A stretch of 64,000 nucleotides of DNA from an uncultured Bacteroidota bacterium (GCA_900696575.1 CAADHD010000016.1:104910-168909); one strand, 5' to 3'. Counted from the first letter of the stretch, positions 1 through 10,712 are shown. The notes: generated by a model from the letters alone, not told the origin. Numbers and translations: made by a program.

Positions 1-1970
1 GTTGGAGTTCCATCTGTATTATTTACTGAACCGATATAGGAACGGGCTGTTGCATTTTTTAACTGTGTAAAATATCCGGCTAAATAAATTTTACTTCCTG
101 AACTATTGGTGGTCATCGAAAATACATAGGAGTTTGGATCAGGGTCCCATGCGGTAAGAACAGCCGTGGATAGATTTACGGCTGCTGCATATTCTCTGGA
201 AACACTGTCAATCACCGTAAATGCTCCACCGGCATAAAGTATTCCGTTGTTAACTATCATGGTGTAAACAGAGTTGTTGCAATCTGCTCTGAAAGAAAGG
301 GTGTTGCCATTGGTTTTATTGATACCGCAGAGCCTTTGGCGCGGGCTTCCGTTCAACGTAGTAAAATCGCCTCCTGCGTATAGGTTGTTTCCATCAATGG
401 CCAGCGTGCGAACGGTGCCATTCAGCAAAGGATCAAATGCTGCATCAATGGTATTGTTGGCCAGAATATGAACCAGGTATGGATAAGACTGATTGTTAAC
501 CAGCGTAAAATTGCCGCCAAGGTAATATCCGCCCGAACCATCGGCCACGACAGCATGCACCGTACCATTAGTCGTTGGAAAATTATAGGCCGGTATATCG
601 CTTGTATTGGAAAGTTTGGCGGCATAACGGTTGCTGAATCCCGTTTCGTAAAAATAGCCACCCTGATACAATAAATTTGATTCATTAAAAAAGCGAAATA
701 CGTAACTGTTGGTTTGAGTGTAATAAGGTTTCACATCTGCATTATTAGCAGTGGAAACACAAACCGAATAAGGTTTGTACAATCCGTCAACAAAAGAAAA
801 CTGCCCGCCCAGATAAACGAGCGTATCTTTAACAAATAATGCACGCACTGCGCCATCAACATTCGGATCCCAGCTTGTAGCAGAACCGGTATTTTTATTT
901 AGCGCAGCGCAATAATTTCGGGTAACACCGGCAATGGAAGTAAATGAACCGCCAACATAAAGAGTGTTGCTTTTCAATGCAAGAGCATAAACTGTCCCGT
1001 TGGGGTTAGGATGAAATGAAGTGTCAACAGAATTATCCGATTTAATGCGCGCAAGATTCGTATAGGCGTAACTTCCTACCTGAGTAAAGGAACCGCCAAT
1101 ATACCAGCCTCCGCTTCCGTCTTTTAGGCAGATATGCGTGGTGCCGTTTACCACCGGAAAATCATAGTTGGGATTGGATGAAGTACCCTGCATTTTTACT
1201 GCACTTCCCGTTTTTTTGCCGGCATACGTCATATAACCTCCGGCATAAACCGTATTATCGTAAACATGCGTTTCAAGAACATAACTGTTTGCGGAAGGGT
1301 AATTTTTCATCAGTAACCCGGTATTGATATTAAATACTGCAAGGTATTGTCGGGTAGTAGATCCCATTAACGAAAAAGCGCCTCCTGCAATGAGTAATGT
1401 ATCTTTTACATTTAAAGTGTAAACAAGGTTATTCGGATTCGGATTGAAGGATAAAACATTTCCGTTTGTTTTGTTTACGGCAGCCAGATAATTACGTGCA
1501 ACGGATTTAATAGTTGTAAAATTACCGCCTACATAAAGGGTGGTTCCCGCAATAGCGAGTGATCTGACGGTATTGTTGGTTGATGCCTGAAAAACCGTAT
1601 CAACCGTTTTGTTGGAGTTTATATGCACAATGTTCGAAAAAACATTTGCATTGATGGTTACTGTGAAATCTCCGCCAACATACCATCCACCGCTGCCATC
1701 AGGAATAATGCAATGGGTTGTTCCGTTGATGAACGGCATATCCAATTGAGGAATATCGCTGTTCTGATTGTAAAATGCTGAATAGCCTGTATTGTGACCA
1801 ACACCGGTAAAATAGCCTCCCAGGTAAAGTGTATTTGTTGCTGAATCAGTTTCGCTGGCAAGCACGAAGGAGTTTGGAGTTACGAATTTATTGTTGTAGT
1901 TGCTGTTTTGAGCAAAAACCTTTACAGATGTAATCAATACAAGTACAATTGATAGAATAGTTTTTTTCAT
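1..1970 (-). CDS. Secreted delta-60 / beta-propeller repeat protein (C-terminus beyond window edge)
   Basis: The reading frame is open from an ATG at 1970 down to base 3, so about 656 residues are visible and the C-terminus lies outside the window. It starts with a signal peptide (MKKTILSIVLVLITSVKVFA) and then consists of short beta-propeller-like units of the type YVGGSFT..., LAA.NK.TG, W/F.PN.NG.V, which is the delta-60/DUF5122 pattern. A larger unit of about 193 residues is also tandemly repeated: the DGSGGWY(V/I)GG(D/S)FT block is encoded near 1700, 1118 and 540, spaced about 580 bp. The likely role is a surface or secreted protein of unknown ligand, probably with a type IX sorting tail off-window. 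The next gene to the right (parC) is on the same strand, 328 bp away. The family assignment is firm, the function unknown. Confidence 0.85.
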   Translation of the reverse strand, partial: MKKTILSIVLVLITSVKVFAQNSNYNNKFVTPNSFVLASETDSATNTLYLGGYFTGVGHNTGYSAFYNQNSDIPQLDMPFINGTTHCIIPDGSGGWYVGGDFTVTINANVFSNIVHINSNKTVDTVFQASTNNTVRSLAIAGTTLYVGGNFTTIKSVARNYLAAVNKTNGNVLSFNPNPNNLVYTLNVKDTLLIAGGAFSLMGSTTRQYLAVFNINTGLLMKNYPSANSYVLETHVYDNTVYAGGYMTYAGKKTGSAVKMQGTSSNPNYDFPVVNGTTHICLKDGSGGWYIGGSFTQVGSYAYTNLARIKSDNSVDTSFHPNPNGTVYALALKSNTLYVGGSFTSIAGVTRNYCAALNKNTGSATSWDPNVDGAVRALFVKDTLVYLGGQFSFVDGLYKPYSVCVSTANNADVKPYYTQTNSYVFRFFNESNLLYQGGYFYETGFSNRYAAKLSNTSDIPAYNFPTTNGTVHAVVADGSGGYYLGGNFTLVNNQSYPYLVHILANNTIDAAFDPLLNGTVRTLAIDGNNLYAGGDFTTLNGSPRQRLCGINKTNGNTLSFRADCNNSVYTMIVNNGILYAGGAFTVIDSVSREYAAAVNLSTAVLTAWDPDPNSYVFSMTTNSSGSKIYLAGYFTQLKNATARSYIGSVNNTDGTP

Positions 1971-2298
1971 AGGACTTATTTTTTTGTAGTAATATTAAAA
2001 AAGAATTATGCTGTAAAGAAAGTAAAAATTGGTGTTGTTATAATACAGTTTTGAAATGAAATTATTGACGCAAACAGCAAGACGGCATAGGCAGTCTTTC
2101 ATTTGTTGAAACTCTATTAATTTTAAAAAAAGATGATTCCATGATGAGCCATTGTATAGGGATGAATACCACGCATTAATAAAAAGTAGTTACAGGCAGT
2201 TTAGTGATCTATCCATCGAAGCACGTAAAAGTGGCTGCGAAGCCGAAGCACAATGCCAACAGAAAGTTCATCAGGTCAAAAGAGGTGAATTATTAAAC
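1971..2298. other. Intergenic stretch, no gene seen
   Basis: About 330 bp between the start of the beta-propeller gene and the end of parC. Open frames here are short, with no family resemblance. It presumably holds the promoter of the leftward gene, but I could not identify a convincing -7 element or terminator. Confidence 0.5.
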
Positions 2299-4434
2299 TC
2301 AGATTTCCAGTTTAATCTGTACCTGTTTATCTGCGGTTTTTACCGGTTCGGCCTTTTTTTTTGAAATGTCAGGTTTTTGTTTTAATGAGGGAGCAGGACT
2401 GATTTCTTCCATAACAGCTAACGGAACTGAAACGGTTTCTTTGCCGGTCTGTTGTACTTTATGAACCGGAAATTTGGTAACAATGTTGCCTATGGCGCTG
2501 CGGTTTTTAATTCCAACTTCGGCAAAGTTGACTTTAACCACTAAGTTTCTCAGCTTAGGACGCGGTTTCAGAATTACATCCACCTGCGGAACGGTGTTTA
2601 CATCGGTAACGGAGAAGAAAAGCACTTTAGAGTTTTCATTTCCTTTGGTAAGGTCATACACCTTATCGCGCGTAATGCCCGAAACCTGAAAGCGTTTTAC
2701 CATGATATTGCCTTTAAGGCCGTCACGGTAAATCATGTTGTAAACGGTTTTTGAATCATCTTTATCAAACACGGCAATGTGGCGTATGTCTTTGCCGAAA
2801 TACTTTTTCTCGTCTATGCGGCCAACCATCATTTTGCCGTCACCGCTGAAGGCGATGATGTCATCCAGGTCGGAACATTCGCAAACAAATTCATCTTTCT
2901 TCAAGCCGTAACCGGCAAAACCCTCTTCGCGGTTTACATACAGCTTTGTGTTGTTGATAACCACCTTCTTTGCTTCAATCAGTTCGAAAGCGCCTTCTGT
3001 AATCTGTGTTCTGCGCTCGCGTCCTTTGCCGTATTTCTTCAGCAGATCTTTAAAATAGTTGATGGTAAACTGCGTGAGGTTAGCCAGATTTTCTTTCACC
3101 TCTTTCATTTTTGCATTCAGATCTTTGATATGTTCATCGGCTTTGAACGAATCGAATTTCGAAATGCGTTTGATTTTAATTTCCGTCAGGCGGATGATGT
3201 CGGTTTCGGTTACTTCGCGTTTCAGTTGTTTTTTGAAAGGAGTAAGTCCTTTGTCAATGGTTTTGATAACGGCCTCCCAGGTTTCGCAGTCTTCCATTTT
3301 CCGGTAAATGCGGTTTTCGATAAAGATTTTTTCGAGCGAAGCAAAATGCCATTCTTCCATCAGCTCGCTCAGTTTTATTTCCAGTTCGCGTTTCAACAGT
3401 TCCTGCGTGTTGAAGGTTGATTCTTTCAGCATTTCATTCACGCTCATAAACACCGGTTTGCCGTCACGGATTACACAGGAGTTTGGCGAAATAGAAACTT
3501 CGCAATCGGTAAAAGCATAAAGCGCTTCAATGGTTTTATCAGAATCTTCGGCTGAGTCGGGATGGAGGTAAAGCACAATTTCAACTTCGGCTGCTGTATT
3601 GTCTTCTACCTTTTTTACTTTCAGTTTGCCTTTATCATTGGCAGCAAGGATGGAATCTATCAATGACTGGGTAGTGGTGCCAAACGGAATCTGTTTGATG
3701 ACTAACGTTTTCCGGTCGCGTTTTTCAATCAGGGCGCGCACCTTTATTCTTCCGCCTCGCATACCTTCGTTGTAATTCGAAAAATCGGCAATACCTCCGG
3801 TAGCAAAGTCAGGAAGAATGTTGGTTTTCTTTTTACGAAGTACGTCAATCGAACCTTGAATCAGTTCACAGAAATTATGCGGAAGTATTTTGCAGGCAAG
3901 GCCAACGGCAATTCCTTCAATTCCCGAAGCCAGCAGCAATGGAAACTTTACCGGCAGCGTAACAGGCTCTTTGTTTCTTCCGTCATAACTCTGTTGCCAA
4001 ATGGTGGTTTTAGGGTTGAATACGACATCCAGAGCAAATTTGGTAAGCCGGGCTTCAATGTAACGCGAAGCGGCAGCCGAATCGCCTGTGTAAATGTTTC
4101 CCCAGTTTCCCTGGGTGTCTATCAGTAAATCGCGCTGGCCTATTTGTATGATAGCATCGCTGATGGAAGCATCGCCATGCGGATGATACTTCATGGTATT
4201 GCCAATGATGTTGGCTACCTTGTTGTAGCGGCCGTCTTCCATCTCCCACATGGAGTGGAGTATTCTGCGCTGAACGGGTTTGAGGCCGTCATCTAAGTAA
4301 GGAACAGCACGTTCGAGGATTACATAGGAAGCATAATCAATAAACCAGTTCTCGAACATACCGCTTACCGGTATGTGATGGGTAATTTCTTTTTTCTTCT
4401 CTTCGGGTTTAACTTCTTTTTTTCTTTTGGCCAT
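2299..4434 (-). CDS. parC: DNA topoisomerase IV subunit A
   Basis: This is the breakage-reunion subunit of a type IIA topoisomerase, which decatenates daughter chromosomes. Visible hallmarks are LDDGLKPVQRRIL near residue 48, the NIIGNTMKYHPHGDAS block near 75-90, and the active-site tyrosine Y125 in AASRYIEAR. At 711 residues it is shorter than typical GyrA and lacks an obvious full six-bladed GyrA C-terminal propeller with a GyrA box, which fits ParC. The C-terminus is a lysine- and proline-rich tail. parE lies 12 bp upstream on the same strand, so the two subunits are co-transcribed. GyrA is the alternative, but the pairing and the divergent sequence favour topoisomerase IV. Confidence 0.93.
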   Translation of the reverse strand: MAKRKKEVKPEEKKKEITHHIPVSGMFENWFIDYASYVILERAVPYLDDGLKPVQRRILHSMWEMEDGRYNKVANIIGNTMKYHPHGDASISDAIIQIGQRDLLIDTQGNWGNIYTGDSAAASRYIEARLTKFALDVVFNPKTTIWQQSYDGRNKEPVTLPVKFPLLLASGIEGIAVGLACKILPHNFCELIQGSIDVLRKKKTNILPDFATGGIADFSNYNEGMRGGRIKVRALIEKRDRKTLVIKQIPFGTTTQSLIDSILAANDKGKLKVKKVEDNTAAEVEIVLYLHPDSAEDSDKTIEALYAFTDCEVSISPNSCVIRDGKPVFMSVNEMLKESTFNTQELLKRELEIKLSELMEEWHFASLEKIFIENRIYRKMEDCETWEAVIKTIDKGLTPFKKQLKREVTETDIIRLTEIKIKRISKFDSFKADEHIKDLNAKMKEVKENLANLTQFTINYFKDLLKKYGKGRERRTQITEGAFELIEAKKVVINNTKLYVNREEGFAGYGLKKDEFVCECSDLDDIIAFSGDGKMMVGRIDEKKYFGKDIRHIAVFDKDDSKTVYNMIYRDGLKGNIMVKRFQVSGITRDKVYDLTKGNENSKVLFFSVTDVNTVPQVDVILKPRPKLRNLVVKVNFAEVGIKNRSAIGNIVTKFPVHKVQQTGKETVSVPLAVMEEISPAPSLKQKPDISKKKAEPVKTADKQVQIKLEI

Positions 4435-4446
4435 GATAATGCTGTT

Positions 4447-6309
4447 TTACTGTTCTGCTTCTTCAGGTTCAAGTTCTTCTTCAAGGCGCAGTTCGCGTAT
4501 GATGTGATCCTGCCTTTCTGGCGTATTTTTTCCCATGTAATAATTCAGCAGTTGCTGTACGGATGATTCGCCTTCTACCGAAACATTTTCCAGGCGGATT
4601 TCTTCACCTATAAAATTTTTAAACTCATTGGGCGAAATTTCTCCCAATCCTTTAAAGCGGGTGATTTCGGGTTTCGGGCCTAATTTTCCAATGGCATTGA
4701 TTCGTTCCTGTTCGCTGTAACAGTAAATGGTTTCTTTTTTGTTCCTCACACGAAACAGGGGAGTTTGCAAGATGTAAACATGTCCTGCTTTTACCAGTTC
4801 GGGAAAAAACTGGAGAAAGAAGGTAAGCAGCAAAAGACGGATGTGCATACCATCCACATCGGCATCGGTTGAAATGACAATACGGTTATATCGGAGTTCT
4901 TCCATTCCGTCTTCAATGCCGATGGCATTAACCAGCAGGTTGAATTCTTCGTTTTCGTAAACTACTTTTTTGGTCAGACCGAAACAGTTCAGGGGTTTTC
5001 CTCTGAGCGAGAAGACAGCCTGTGTATTTACATCGCGGGCAATGGTAATGCTTCCGCTGGCCGAATCGCCTTCGGTGATGAAAAGAGTGGAATCAAGTCG
5101 GTCCTGATGTTTGCTGTTAAAATGTATGCGGCAGTCGCGCAGTTTTTTATTGTGAAGGTTGGCTTTTTTGGCTCTTTCGTTGGCTAACTTTTTAATGCCT
5201 GCAATTTCTTTTCTTTCCTTTTCGCTCTGTTGAATTTTTTTAAGCCATGCTTCAGCGGTCTGTGGATGTTTGTGAAGAAAATTATCAAGCTCCTTCTTTA
5301 CAAAATCATTTATCCAGTTACGCAATGAGGGACCTTCGGGATAAGTATTCTGACTTCCTAATTTGGTTTTGGTCTGCGATTCGAAAACCGGCTCCTGAAT
5401 ACGGATACTGATGGCAGCTTCAATGCTTTCGCGCACATCGCCCGGATCAAATTCCTTCTTGTAGAATTCGCGCGCTGTTTTAACAATGGCTTCGCGGAAT
5501 GCTGCCAGATGAGTTCCTCCCTGCGTGGTATGCTGTCCGTTTACGAATGAGTAATAATCTTCACCGTAAGACGTGGTATGGGTAAAAGCAATCTCAATGT
5601 CTTTATCTTTCAGGTGAATGATGGGATAAATCGGCTCTTCGGTAATATGGCTTTTCAGTAAATCAATTAATCCGTTCTCGCTGCGGAATTCTTTTCCGTT
5701 AAGAATCAATGTGAGTCCAACATTCAGGTATGCATAATTCTGCATCATGCGTTCGGCATATTCCATATCAAAACGGAAGCGTTTGAATACCGAAGCATCC
5801 GGTATAAATTCGATTAATGTTCCATTGGGTTCCTGTGTGGGTTTTTCTTTCTGATGAAGTTTCTGAACTCCTTTTTCAAATTCGCCCACTACGGTTTTTC
5901 CGTCACGGAACGACTGCACTCTGAAAAAATCGCTCAGTGCATTCACTGCTTTTGTACCTACGCCATTTAATCCGACCGATTTCTGAAAGGCCGAAGAATC
6001 GTACTTACCGCCTGTATTGATTTTCGAAACGCAGTCAATCACTTTTCCAAGAGGAATGCCTCTGCCGTAATCGCGAACGGATACTTTTCCATCGTTGATT
6101 TCCACCACAATTTTTTTTCCGTACCCCATGGTGAATTCATCAATGGAATTATCAATGACTTCTTTCAGGAGTACATAAATACCGTCATCGCGCGAAGACC
6201 CATCGCCCAATTTGCCGATGTACATGCCGGGCCGGAGGCGGATATGCTCGCGCCAGTCGAGGCTTTGAATGCTTGCCTCGGTGTAATTGTGTGAACTTTT
6301 TGTTGCCAT
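4447..6309 (-). CDS. parE: DNA topoisomerase IV subunit B
   Basis: This is the ATPase subunit partnering ParC. GHKL ATPase motifs are visible: the RLRPGMYIG block, EVIDNSIDE, the DYGRGIP turn and [14 protein letters not shown], followed by the Toprim signature [10 protein letters not shown] and [11 protein letters not shown] place the start at [10 protein letters not shown] (6309), giving 620 residues. The frame stays open to 6417, but the additional 36 residues look like non-coding translation and the conserved part begins soon after this Met. The gene is directly followed by parC. Confidence 0.93.
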   Translation of the reverse strand: MATKSSHNYTEASIQSLDWREHIRLRPGMYIGKLGDGSSRDDGIYVLLKEVIDNSIDEFTMGYGKKIVVEINDGKVSVRDYGRGIPLGKVIDCVSKINTGGKYDSSAFQKSVGLNGVGTKAVNALSDFFRVQSFRDGKTVVGEFEKGVQKLHQKEKPTQEPNGTLIEFIPDASVFKRFRFDMEYAERMMQNYAYLNVGLTLILNGKEFRSENGLIDLLKSHITEEPIYPIIHLKDKDIEIAFTHTTSYGEDYYSFVNGQHTTQGGTHLAAFREAIVKTAREFYKKEFDPGDVRESIEAAISIRIQEPVFESQTKTKLGSQNTYPEGPSLRNWINDFVKKELDNFLHKHPQTAEAWLKKIQQSEKERKEIAGIKKLANERAKKANLHNKKLRDCRIHFNSKHQDRLDSTLFITEGDSASGSITIARDVNTQAVFSLRGKPLNCFGLTKKVVYENEEFNLLVNAIGIEDGMEELRYNRIVISTDADVDGMHIRLLLLTFFLQFFPELVKAGHVYILQTPLFRVRNKKETIYCYSEQERINAIGKLGPKPEITRFKGLGEISPNEFKNFIGEEIRLENVSVEGESSVQQLLNYYMGKNTPERQDHIIRELRLEEELEPEEAEQ

Positions 6310-6532
6310 AATATTCAAATCGCTTGCTGAATGATTGTAATGAAGCATGGGCTTCACAGTCATTGCCATTGCTTTGTTCAAAGTTAGGAACCCTGCAATT
6401 TTTTTAAGCGGATGCAAATAAAAATATCAACACCCTTATTAACCTGAATTGAGAAAGGAGAATTTTTGAACAATGGACATGGTTGGGGCTGAATGGATTT
6501 TCGTTAATTCGCCATCAGTAAAACCACCCATT

Positions 6533-7501
6533 ATGATTAAAATACTGGCCAATGACGGCATTGATGCTGCCGGAAAAAAAATTTTTGAAGCTGCAGGTTT
6601 CTCCGTTTCCACTGATAAGGTGGTGCAGGAAAATCTGGGCGAAGCCTTAAAAAACTTTGATGCCGTGCTGGTGCGCAGCGCCACGCAGGTACGTAAGGAA
6701 CATATTGATACAGCTCCCAATCTGAAACTCATCGGCCGTGCCGGTGTTGGTATGGATAACATTGATGTGAAATATGCACGCGATAAAGGACTGGCCGTAG
6801 TCAATACTCCGGCTGCCAGTTCACAAAGTGTAGCTGAACTTGTTTTTGCGATGTTGTTTGCCGGAGTAAGAATGCTCAATGATGCTTCGCGTAACATGCC
6901 TGCCTGCGAAACAAAAGAGCGGTTCAATGAACTCAAAAAAGCCTACTCGGCAGGAACCGAACTTTCCGGAAAAACCCTTGGAATTATAGGGGCAGGGCAG
7001 ATAGCCAAATGCGCAGCAAGCATGGCTGTGGGAATGGGAATGAATGTGTTGTTTCACAGACTTAACAATGAAGATGTAATAGTGCCATTAAATTTTCACC
7101 CGGCATTAGGCCAGAAAAAAACAGAGATTGTTTTCAAGTGTGTCAGCTTTACCAGAGTATTGATTGAAAGCGATTTTATTACGCTGCATGTTCCGTTTCC
7201 GAAGGGAACTCCTCCTGTCATAGCCAAAAAAGAATTTGACCTGATGAAAAAAGGAGTAGCCGTAATTAACACAGCCCGTGGCGGAGTAATTTCAGAAGCA
7301 GATTTAATGGAAGCGCTTAACAGCGGCAAGCTTTCATTTGCAGGCATGGATGTTTTTGAAGGTGAACCATTAATCAAAGAAGCATTAAGGCAGCATCCGA
7401 AAGTGATCTGTACCCCACACATAGGCGGTTCCACCCGCGAAGCGCAGGAGCGTATCGGTATTGAACTGGCCGAGAAAGTGGTGGAGTTTTTTAATAAATA
7501 A
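6533..7501 (+). CDS. serA: D-3-phosphoglycerate dehydrogenase
   Basis: This enzyme carries out the NAD-dependent oxidation of 3-phosphoglycerate, the first step of serine synthesis. The 2-hydroxyacid dehydrogenase fold is shown by the substrate loop VRSATQVRKE, GRAGVGMDNID, the Rossmann signature GIIGAGQIAK, the NTARGGVISE segment and the PHIGGSTREAQ end. At 322 residues it is the short form without an ACT regulatory domain. There is an unusual insertion of about 20 residues after the Rossmann turn (around NNEDVIVPLNFHPALGQKK). I chose the ATG at 6533 (MIKILANDGID) because homology begins there; the frame is open 20 codons further upstream. Other 2-hydroxyacid dehydrogenases remain possible. 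Confidence 0.85.
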   Translation: MIKILANDGIDAAGKKIFEAAGFSVSTDKVVQENLGEALKNFDAVLVRSATQVRKEHIDTAPNLKLIGRAGVGMDNIDVKYARDKGLAVVNTPAASSQSVAELVFAMLFAGVRMLNDASRNMPACETKERFNELKKAYSAGTELSGKTLGIIGAGQIAKCAASMAVGMGMNVLFHRLNNEDVIVPLNFHPALGQKKTEIVFKCVSFTRVLIESDFITLHVPFPKGTPPVIAKKEFDLMKKGVAVINTARGGVISEADLMEALNSGKLSFAGMDVFEGEPLIKEALRQHPKVICTPHIGGSTREAQERIGIELAEKVVEFFNK

Positions 7502-7581
7502 CCATGGCAGTTTTTGAATGACATATTTCAAAGCCTCCTCAGAAACGAGCACGGAAAAGAAAGGACATTATGAAACACCAA

Positions 7582-7589
7582 TACTTTTG
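7582..7589 (+). promoter_or_regulatory. Bacteroidota -7 promoter element for acsA
   Basis: TACTTTTG matches the TAnnTTTG consensus of Bacteroidota sigma-70 promoters. It lies 25 bp before the acsA start codon, so the leader would be very short. No clear -33 TTG is seen. Confidence 0.45.
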
Positions 7590-7614
7590 TTTACCTGGCA
7601 AATAATTATTCTGC

Positions 7615-9531
7615 ATGAGTTATCCTTTTCAAATTCTGAATTTAGAACAGTACCGGCAGGCATACAGGCAAAGCCTCGGGAATCCTGAAGCCTTCTGGAG
7701 CGAAATAGCTTCTCATTTTCTTTGGAAAAGAAAATGGGAAAAAACTCTTGAATGGAATTTTTCAGAACCAAGAGTGAAATGGTTTATCAACGGAAAACTC
7801 AACATTACCGAAAACTGTATTGACCGGCATCTGGAAAAATCTTCAGAATCAATAGCCATACTATGGGAACCTAATAATCCTCAGGAAGAAGGACGGTCGT
7901 TAACATACAGGCAGTTATTTGAAGAAGTAAACCGTTTCAGCGCAGTTTTGAGAAACAACGGTATTAAAAAAGGAGACCGGGTGTGCATTTACATGGGCAT
8001 GGTACCCGAATTGGCTATTGCCCTGCTGTCATGTGCCCGCATTGGGGCTATTCACTCCGTTATTTTCGGTGGCTTTTCGGCCAGTTCCATTTCCGATCGT
8101 TTGCACGATGCACAGGCCGAATTTGTTATTACCTGTGATGGCGCATTCCGCGGTGCAAAAGAAATTCCGCTGAAGCCTGTAGTGGATGAGGCATTGAAGC
8201 ATTGCCCTTTTGTTAAAAGAACCATCGTTTATCAAAGAACCTATCAGCAGGTTGACATGCTAACGGGCCGCGATGTATGGTGGCATGATGAATTGAAAAA
8301 AGTGGCGGCTGATGTAATTACTCCTGCCGAAGAAATGGATGCCGAAGACATGCTGTTTATTCTTTACACCAGCGGCTCTACCGGAAAACCAAAAGGTGTA
8401 GTGCACACCTCCGGAGGTTACATGGTGTGGGCGGCTTATACATTCGTCAATGTTTTTCAGTACAAACCCGGCATGATTCATTTCTGCACTGCCGACATAG
8501 GCTGGATTACCGGACATTCTTACATCATTTACGGGCCGCTTTGTGCCGGTGCAACTTCGCTTATGTTTGAAGGTATTCCCACCTGGCCTGATTCAGGAAG
8601 ATTTTGGGACATTGTAGATAAATACAAAGTTGATATTCTTTACACAGCGCCAACAGCCATCCGCAGCCTGATGACATTCGGAACGGATTTTATCAAGAAT
8701 AAGAAACTCGATTCGCTCAAAGTGCTTGGAACTGTTGGCGAACCTATCAACGAAGAAGCATGGCATTGGTATCATCATAATATTGGAAAAGACCGCTGCC
8801 CTGTTGTGGATACCTGGTGGCAGACAGAAACCGGAGGCATCATGATTTCTAATCTGGCCGGAGTTACTCCTCATAAACCATCCTATGCTACATTGCCTTT
8901 ACCGGGTGTGCAACCCTGCTTAGTTGATGAAAACGGAAAAGAAATACCTCTGTCTGATACGGAAACCATCTCCGGAAACCTTTGTATCAGATTTCCCTGG
9001 CCCGGTATTTTGCGTACAACTTACGGGGATCATGAGCGTTGCCGCCTGAATTATTTTTCTGCTTATAAAAACCTTTACTTCACCGGTGATGGTTGTTTCC
9101 GCGAACCTGACGGTAATTACCGCATTACCGGTCGTGTGGATGATGTATTGAATGTTAGCGGCCACCGCATTGGCACAGCCGAAGTGGAAAATGCCATCAA
9201 CATGCACGACCATATTGTGGAGAGTGCTGTGGTTGGTTATCCGCACGATATAAAAGGACAAGGCATTTATGCTTATGTGGTTTATGTTGGTCCTCATAAA
9301 GATGATAACCTTGCCCGAAAGGAAGTGAGTGATAAAGTGGTGGAAGTTATCGGCCCTATTGCCAGGCCTGATAAAATTCAGTTTGTAACCGGATTGCCCA
9401 AAACACGCAGCGGAAAAATTATGCGCAGGATTCTGAGGAAAATTGCCGAAGGCGATACATCCAATTTAGGTGATATAACCACCTTGCTTGACCCGACTGT
9501 AGTGGAGGAAATCAAGACCGGAAGGCTGTAA
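7615..9531 (+). CDS. acsA: Acetyl-CoA synthetase (AMP-forming)
   Basis: This enzyme activates acetate to acetyl-CoA through acetyl-AMP. Visible motifs are the adenylate-forming P-loop YTSGSTGKPKGVVH, the DTWWQTETGG acetate-pocket region, YFTGDG, the hinge GRVDDVLNVSGHRIG and the catalytic lysine in KTRSGKIMRR near the C-terminus (the site acetylated in homologues). The length, 638 residues, is normal for Acs. The gene is monocistronic by position, with 256 bp of non-coding sequence after it before the convergent moaCB gene. Confidence 0.96.
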   Translation: MSYPFQILNLEQYRQAYRQSLGNPEAFWSEIASHFLWKRKWEKTLEWNFSEPRVKWFINGKLNITENCIDRHLEKSSESIAILWEPNNPQEEGRSLTYRQLFEEVNRFSAVLRNNGIKKGDRVCIYMGMVPELAIALLSCARIGAIHSVIFGGFSASSISDRLHDAQAEFVITCDGAFRGAKEIPLKPVVDEALKHCPFVKRTIVYQRTYQQVDMLTGRDVWWHDELKKVAADVITPAEEMDAEDMLFILYTSGSTGKPKGVVHTSGGYMVWAAYTFVNVFQYKPGMIHFCTADIGWITGHSYIIYGPLCAGATSLMFEGIPTWPDSGRFWDIVDKYKVDILYTAPTAIRSLMTFGTDFIKNKKLDSLKVLGTVGEPINEEAWHWYHHNIGKDRCPVVDTWWQTETGGIMISNLAGVTPHKPSYATLPLPGVQPCLVDENGKEIPLSDTETISGNLCIRFPWPGILRTTYGDHERCRLNYFSAYKNLYFTGDGCFREPDGNYRITGRVDDVLNVSGHRIGTAEVENAINMHDHIVESAVVGYPHDIKGQGIYAYVVYVGPHKDDNLARKEVSDKVVEVIGPIARPDKIQFVTGLPKTRSGKIMRRILRKIAEGDTSNLGDITTLLDPTVVEEIKTGRL

Positions 9532-9787
9532 TGGTTACCTGCCGTTCTTATTTACCTGCCCATCCTCATTGGAATCAAATGCTTTATCCCGATGCTTCTG
9601 TTGTGTAAGGGACAGCGGCTGTAGTTCCCGGAGGATTATCAGGGTTATAACCTGGCACCTTAAAATACCATCATAAAAATATAATTGCCTGCCTTTTCAG
9701 GTGCTTATCACGGCCTAGATTAAATTTATGTTTTAGTGATTTTTTGAAACGATAAAACTTCTAGTGCAGGTTTGATGTTGTAAACGG

Positions 9788-10708
9788 TCATGTAACGGAT
9801 TCATGTCTGGCTCCTTCCATCACCCTGAAAATATGAAATACTTCAGGAATGATTGCGTCCATAGATTCTTCGGCTCCTCTTGTAGAACCGGGCAGGGCTA
9901 ATACAAGAGTTTTATTTATCAGACCGGCCATGCTGCGCGACAACATGGAGTAAGGGGTGCGTTGTTGTCCGTAATTTCTCAACGCTTCTTCAATACCCGG
10001 AATCCGTTTTTCTAAAACCTGCTCCAGTGCTTCGGGGGTTACATCTCTTGGCGAAAGCCCTGTGCCTCCCGTAAAAATCACCAGGTTCAGATTAAGCGAT
10101 GCGTAGTATTGAGCTTTTTCACGAATCAACATTGTTTCATCAGGTATAATGATGTAATCGGCAATTTCAATCTGGTGGCGCGATAGTTTTTCAATTATTT
10201 TTTTTCCGGCACGGTCTTCTTTTTTACCTTTTGCAACCGAATCGGAACAAACAATAACGGCAGCCTTTATGCCGGTAATTTCTTTTTTTACGAAATCGCT
10301 TTTGCCGCCACTTTTTTCTAATAGCCGGATGCCGGTTATTTCAATATGCTTGTCAAGGGGTTTCAGCATGTCATACATGGTAAGTGCCGCTACCGAAACG
10401 CCATGCATGGCTTCCACTTCAGCACCTGTTTTGTAAACGGTTTGCACTTCGACCGCAATTACAATTTCGTTGTTGAGAATTTCTGAATGTACATGGCAGT
10501 ATTCTACCGGCAGGGGATGGCAGTCGGGAATCATATCGCTGGTACGTTTAACGGCAAACAGCGCTGCTGCTTTAGCCATTTCATGGATATTACCCTTTGG
10601 TACACGGTTTTCGCGGATGGCCGTTAAGGTCTTTTCGCTGCTTACTTTTACAATGGCCTGCGCTTTTGCTTTTCGCAGGGTGGTGTTTTTATGGGTAATG
10701 TTTACCAT
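9788..10708 (-). CDS. moaCB: Bifunctional molybdopterin biosynthesis protein MoaC-MoaB/MogA
   Basis: This is a fusion of two molybdenum-cofactor enzymes. Residues about 1-155 are MoaC (GNIHEMAKAAALFAVKRTSDMIPDCHPLP, then AEVEAMHGVSVAALTMYDMLK), which makes cyclic pyranopterin monophosphate together with MoaA. Residues about 160-306 are a MoaB/MogA domain (VIFTGGTGLSPRDVTPEAL, then ALPGSTRGAEESMD), which adenylylates molybdopterin. This fused form is known in Bacteroidota. It is the last gene of the molybdoenzyme operon and starts 4 bp after the end of moaE. Confidence 0.93.
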   Translation of the reverse strand: MVNITHKNTTLRKAKAQAIVKVSSEKTLTAIRENRVPKGNIHEMAKAAALFAVKRTSDMIPDCHPLPVEYCHVHSEILNNEIVIAVEVQTVYKTGAEVEAMHGVSVAALTMYDMLKPLDKHIEITGIRLLEKSGGKSDFVKKEITGIKAAVIVCSDSVAKGKKEDRAGKKIIEKLSRHQIEIADYIIIPDETMLIREKAQYYASLNLNLVIFTGGTGLSPRDVTPEALEQVLEKRIPGIEEALRNYGQQRTPYSMLSRSMAGLINKTLVLALPGSTRGAEESMDAIIPEVFHIFRVMEGARHESVT

Positions 10709-10712
10709 ATGC

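Noticed and set aside
2152..2364. 70-codon plus-strand frame overlapping the end of parC
   Set aside because: Low-complexity, no homology seen, ends antisense within parC; more likely chance.
2779..3420. 213-codon open frame on the plus strand
   Set aside because: It is antisense to parC, rich in Phe/Leu as expected for the complement of a charged helical region, and resembles no family.
9532..9787. Moco riboswitch near the moa genes
   Set aside because: This gap lies downstream of the operon, not upstream, and I see no Moco-motif structure in it.
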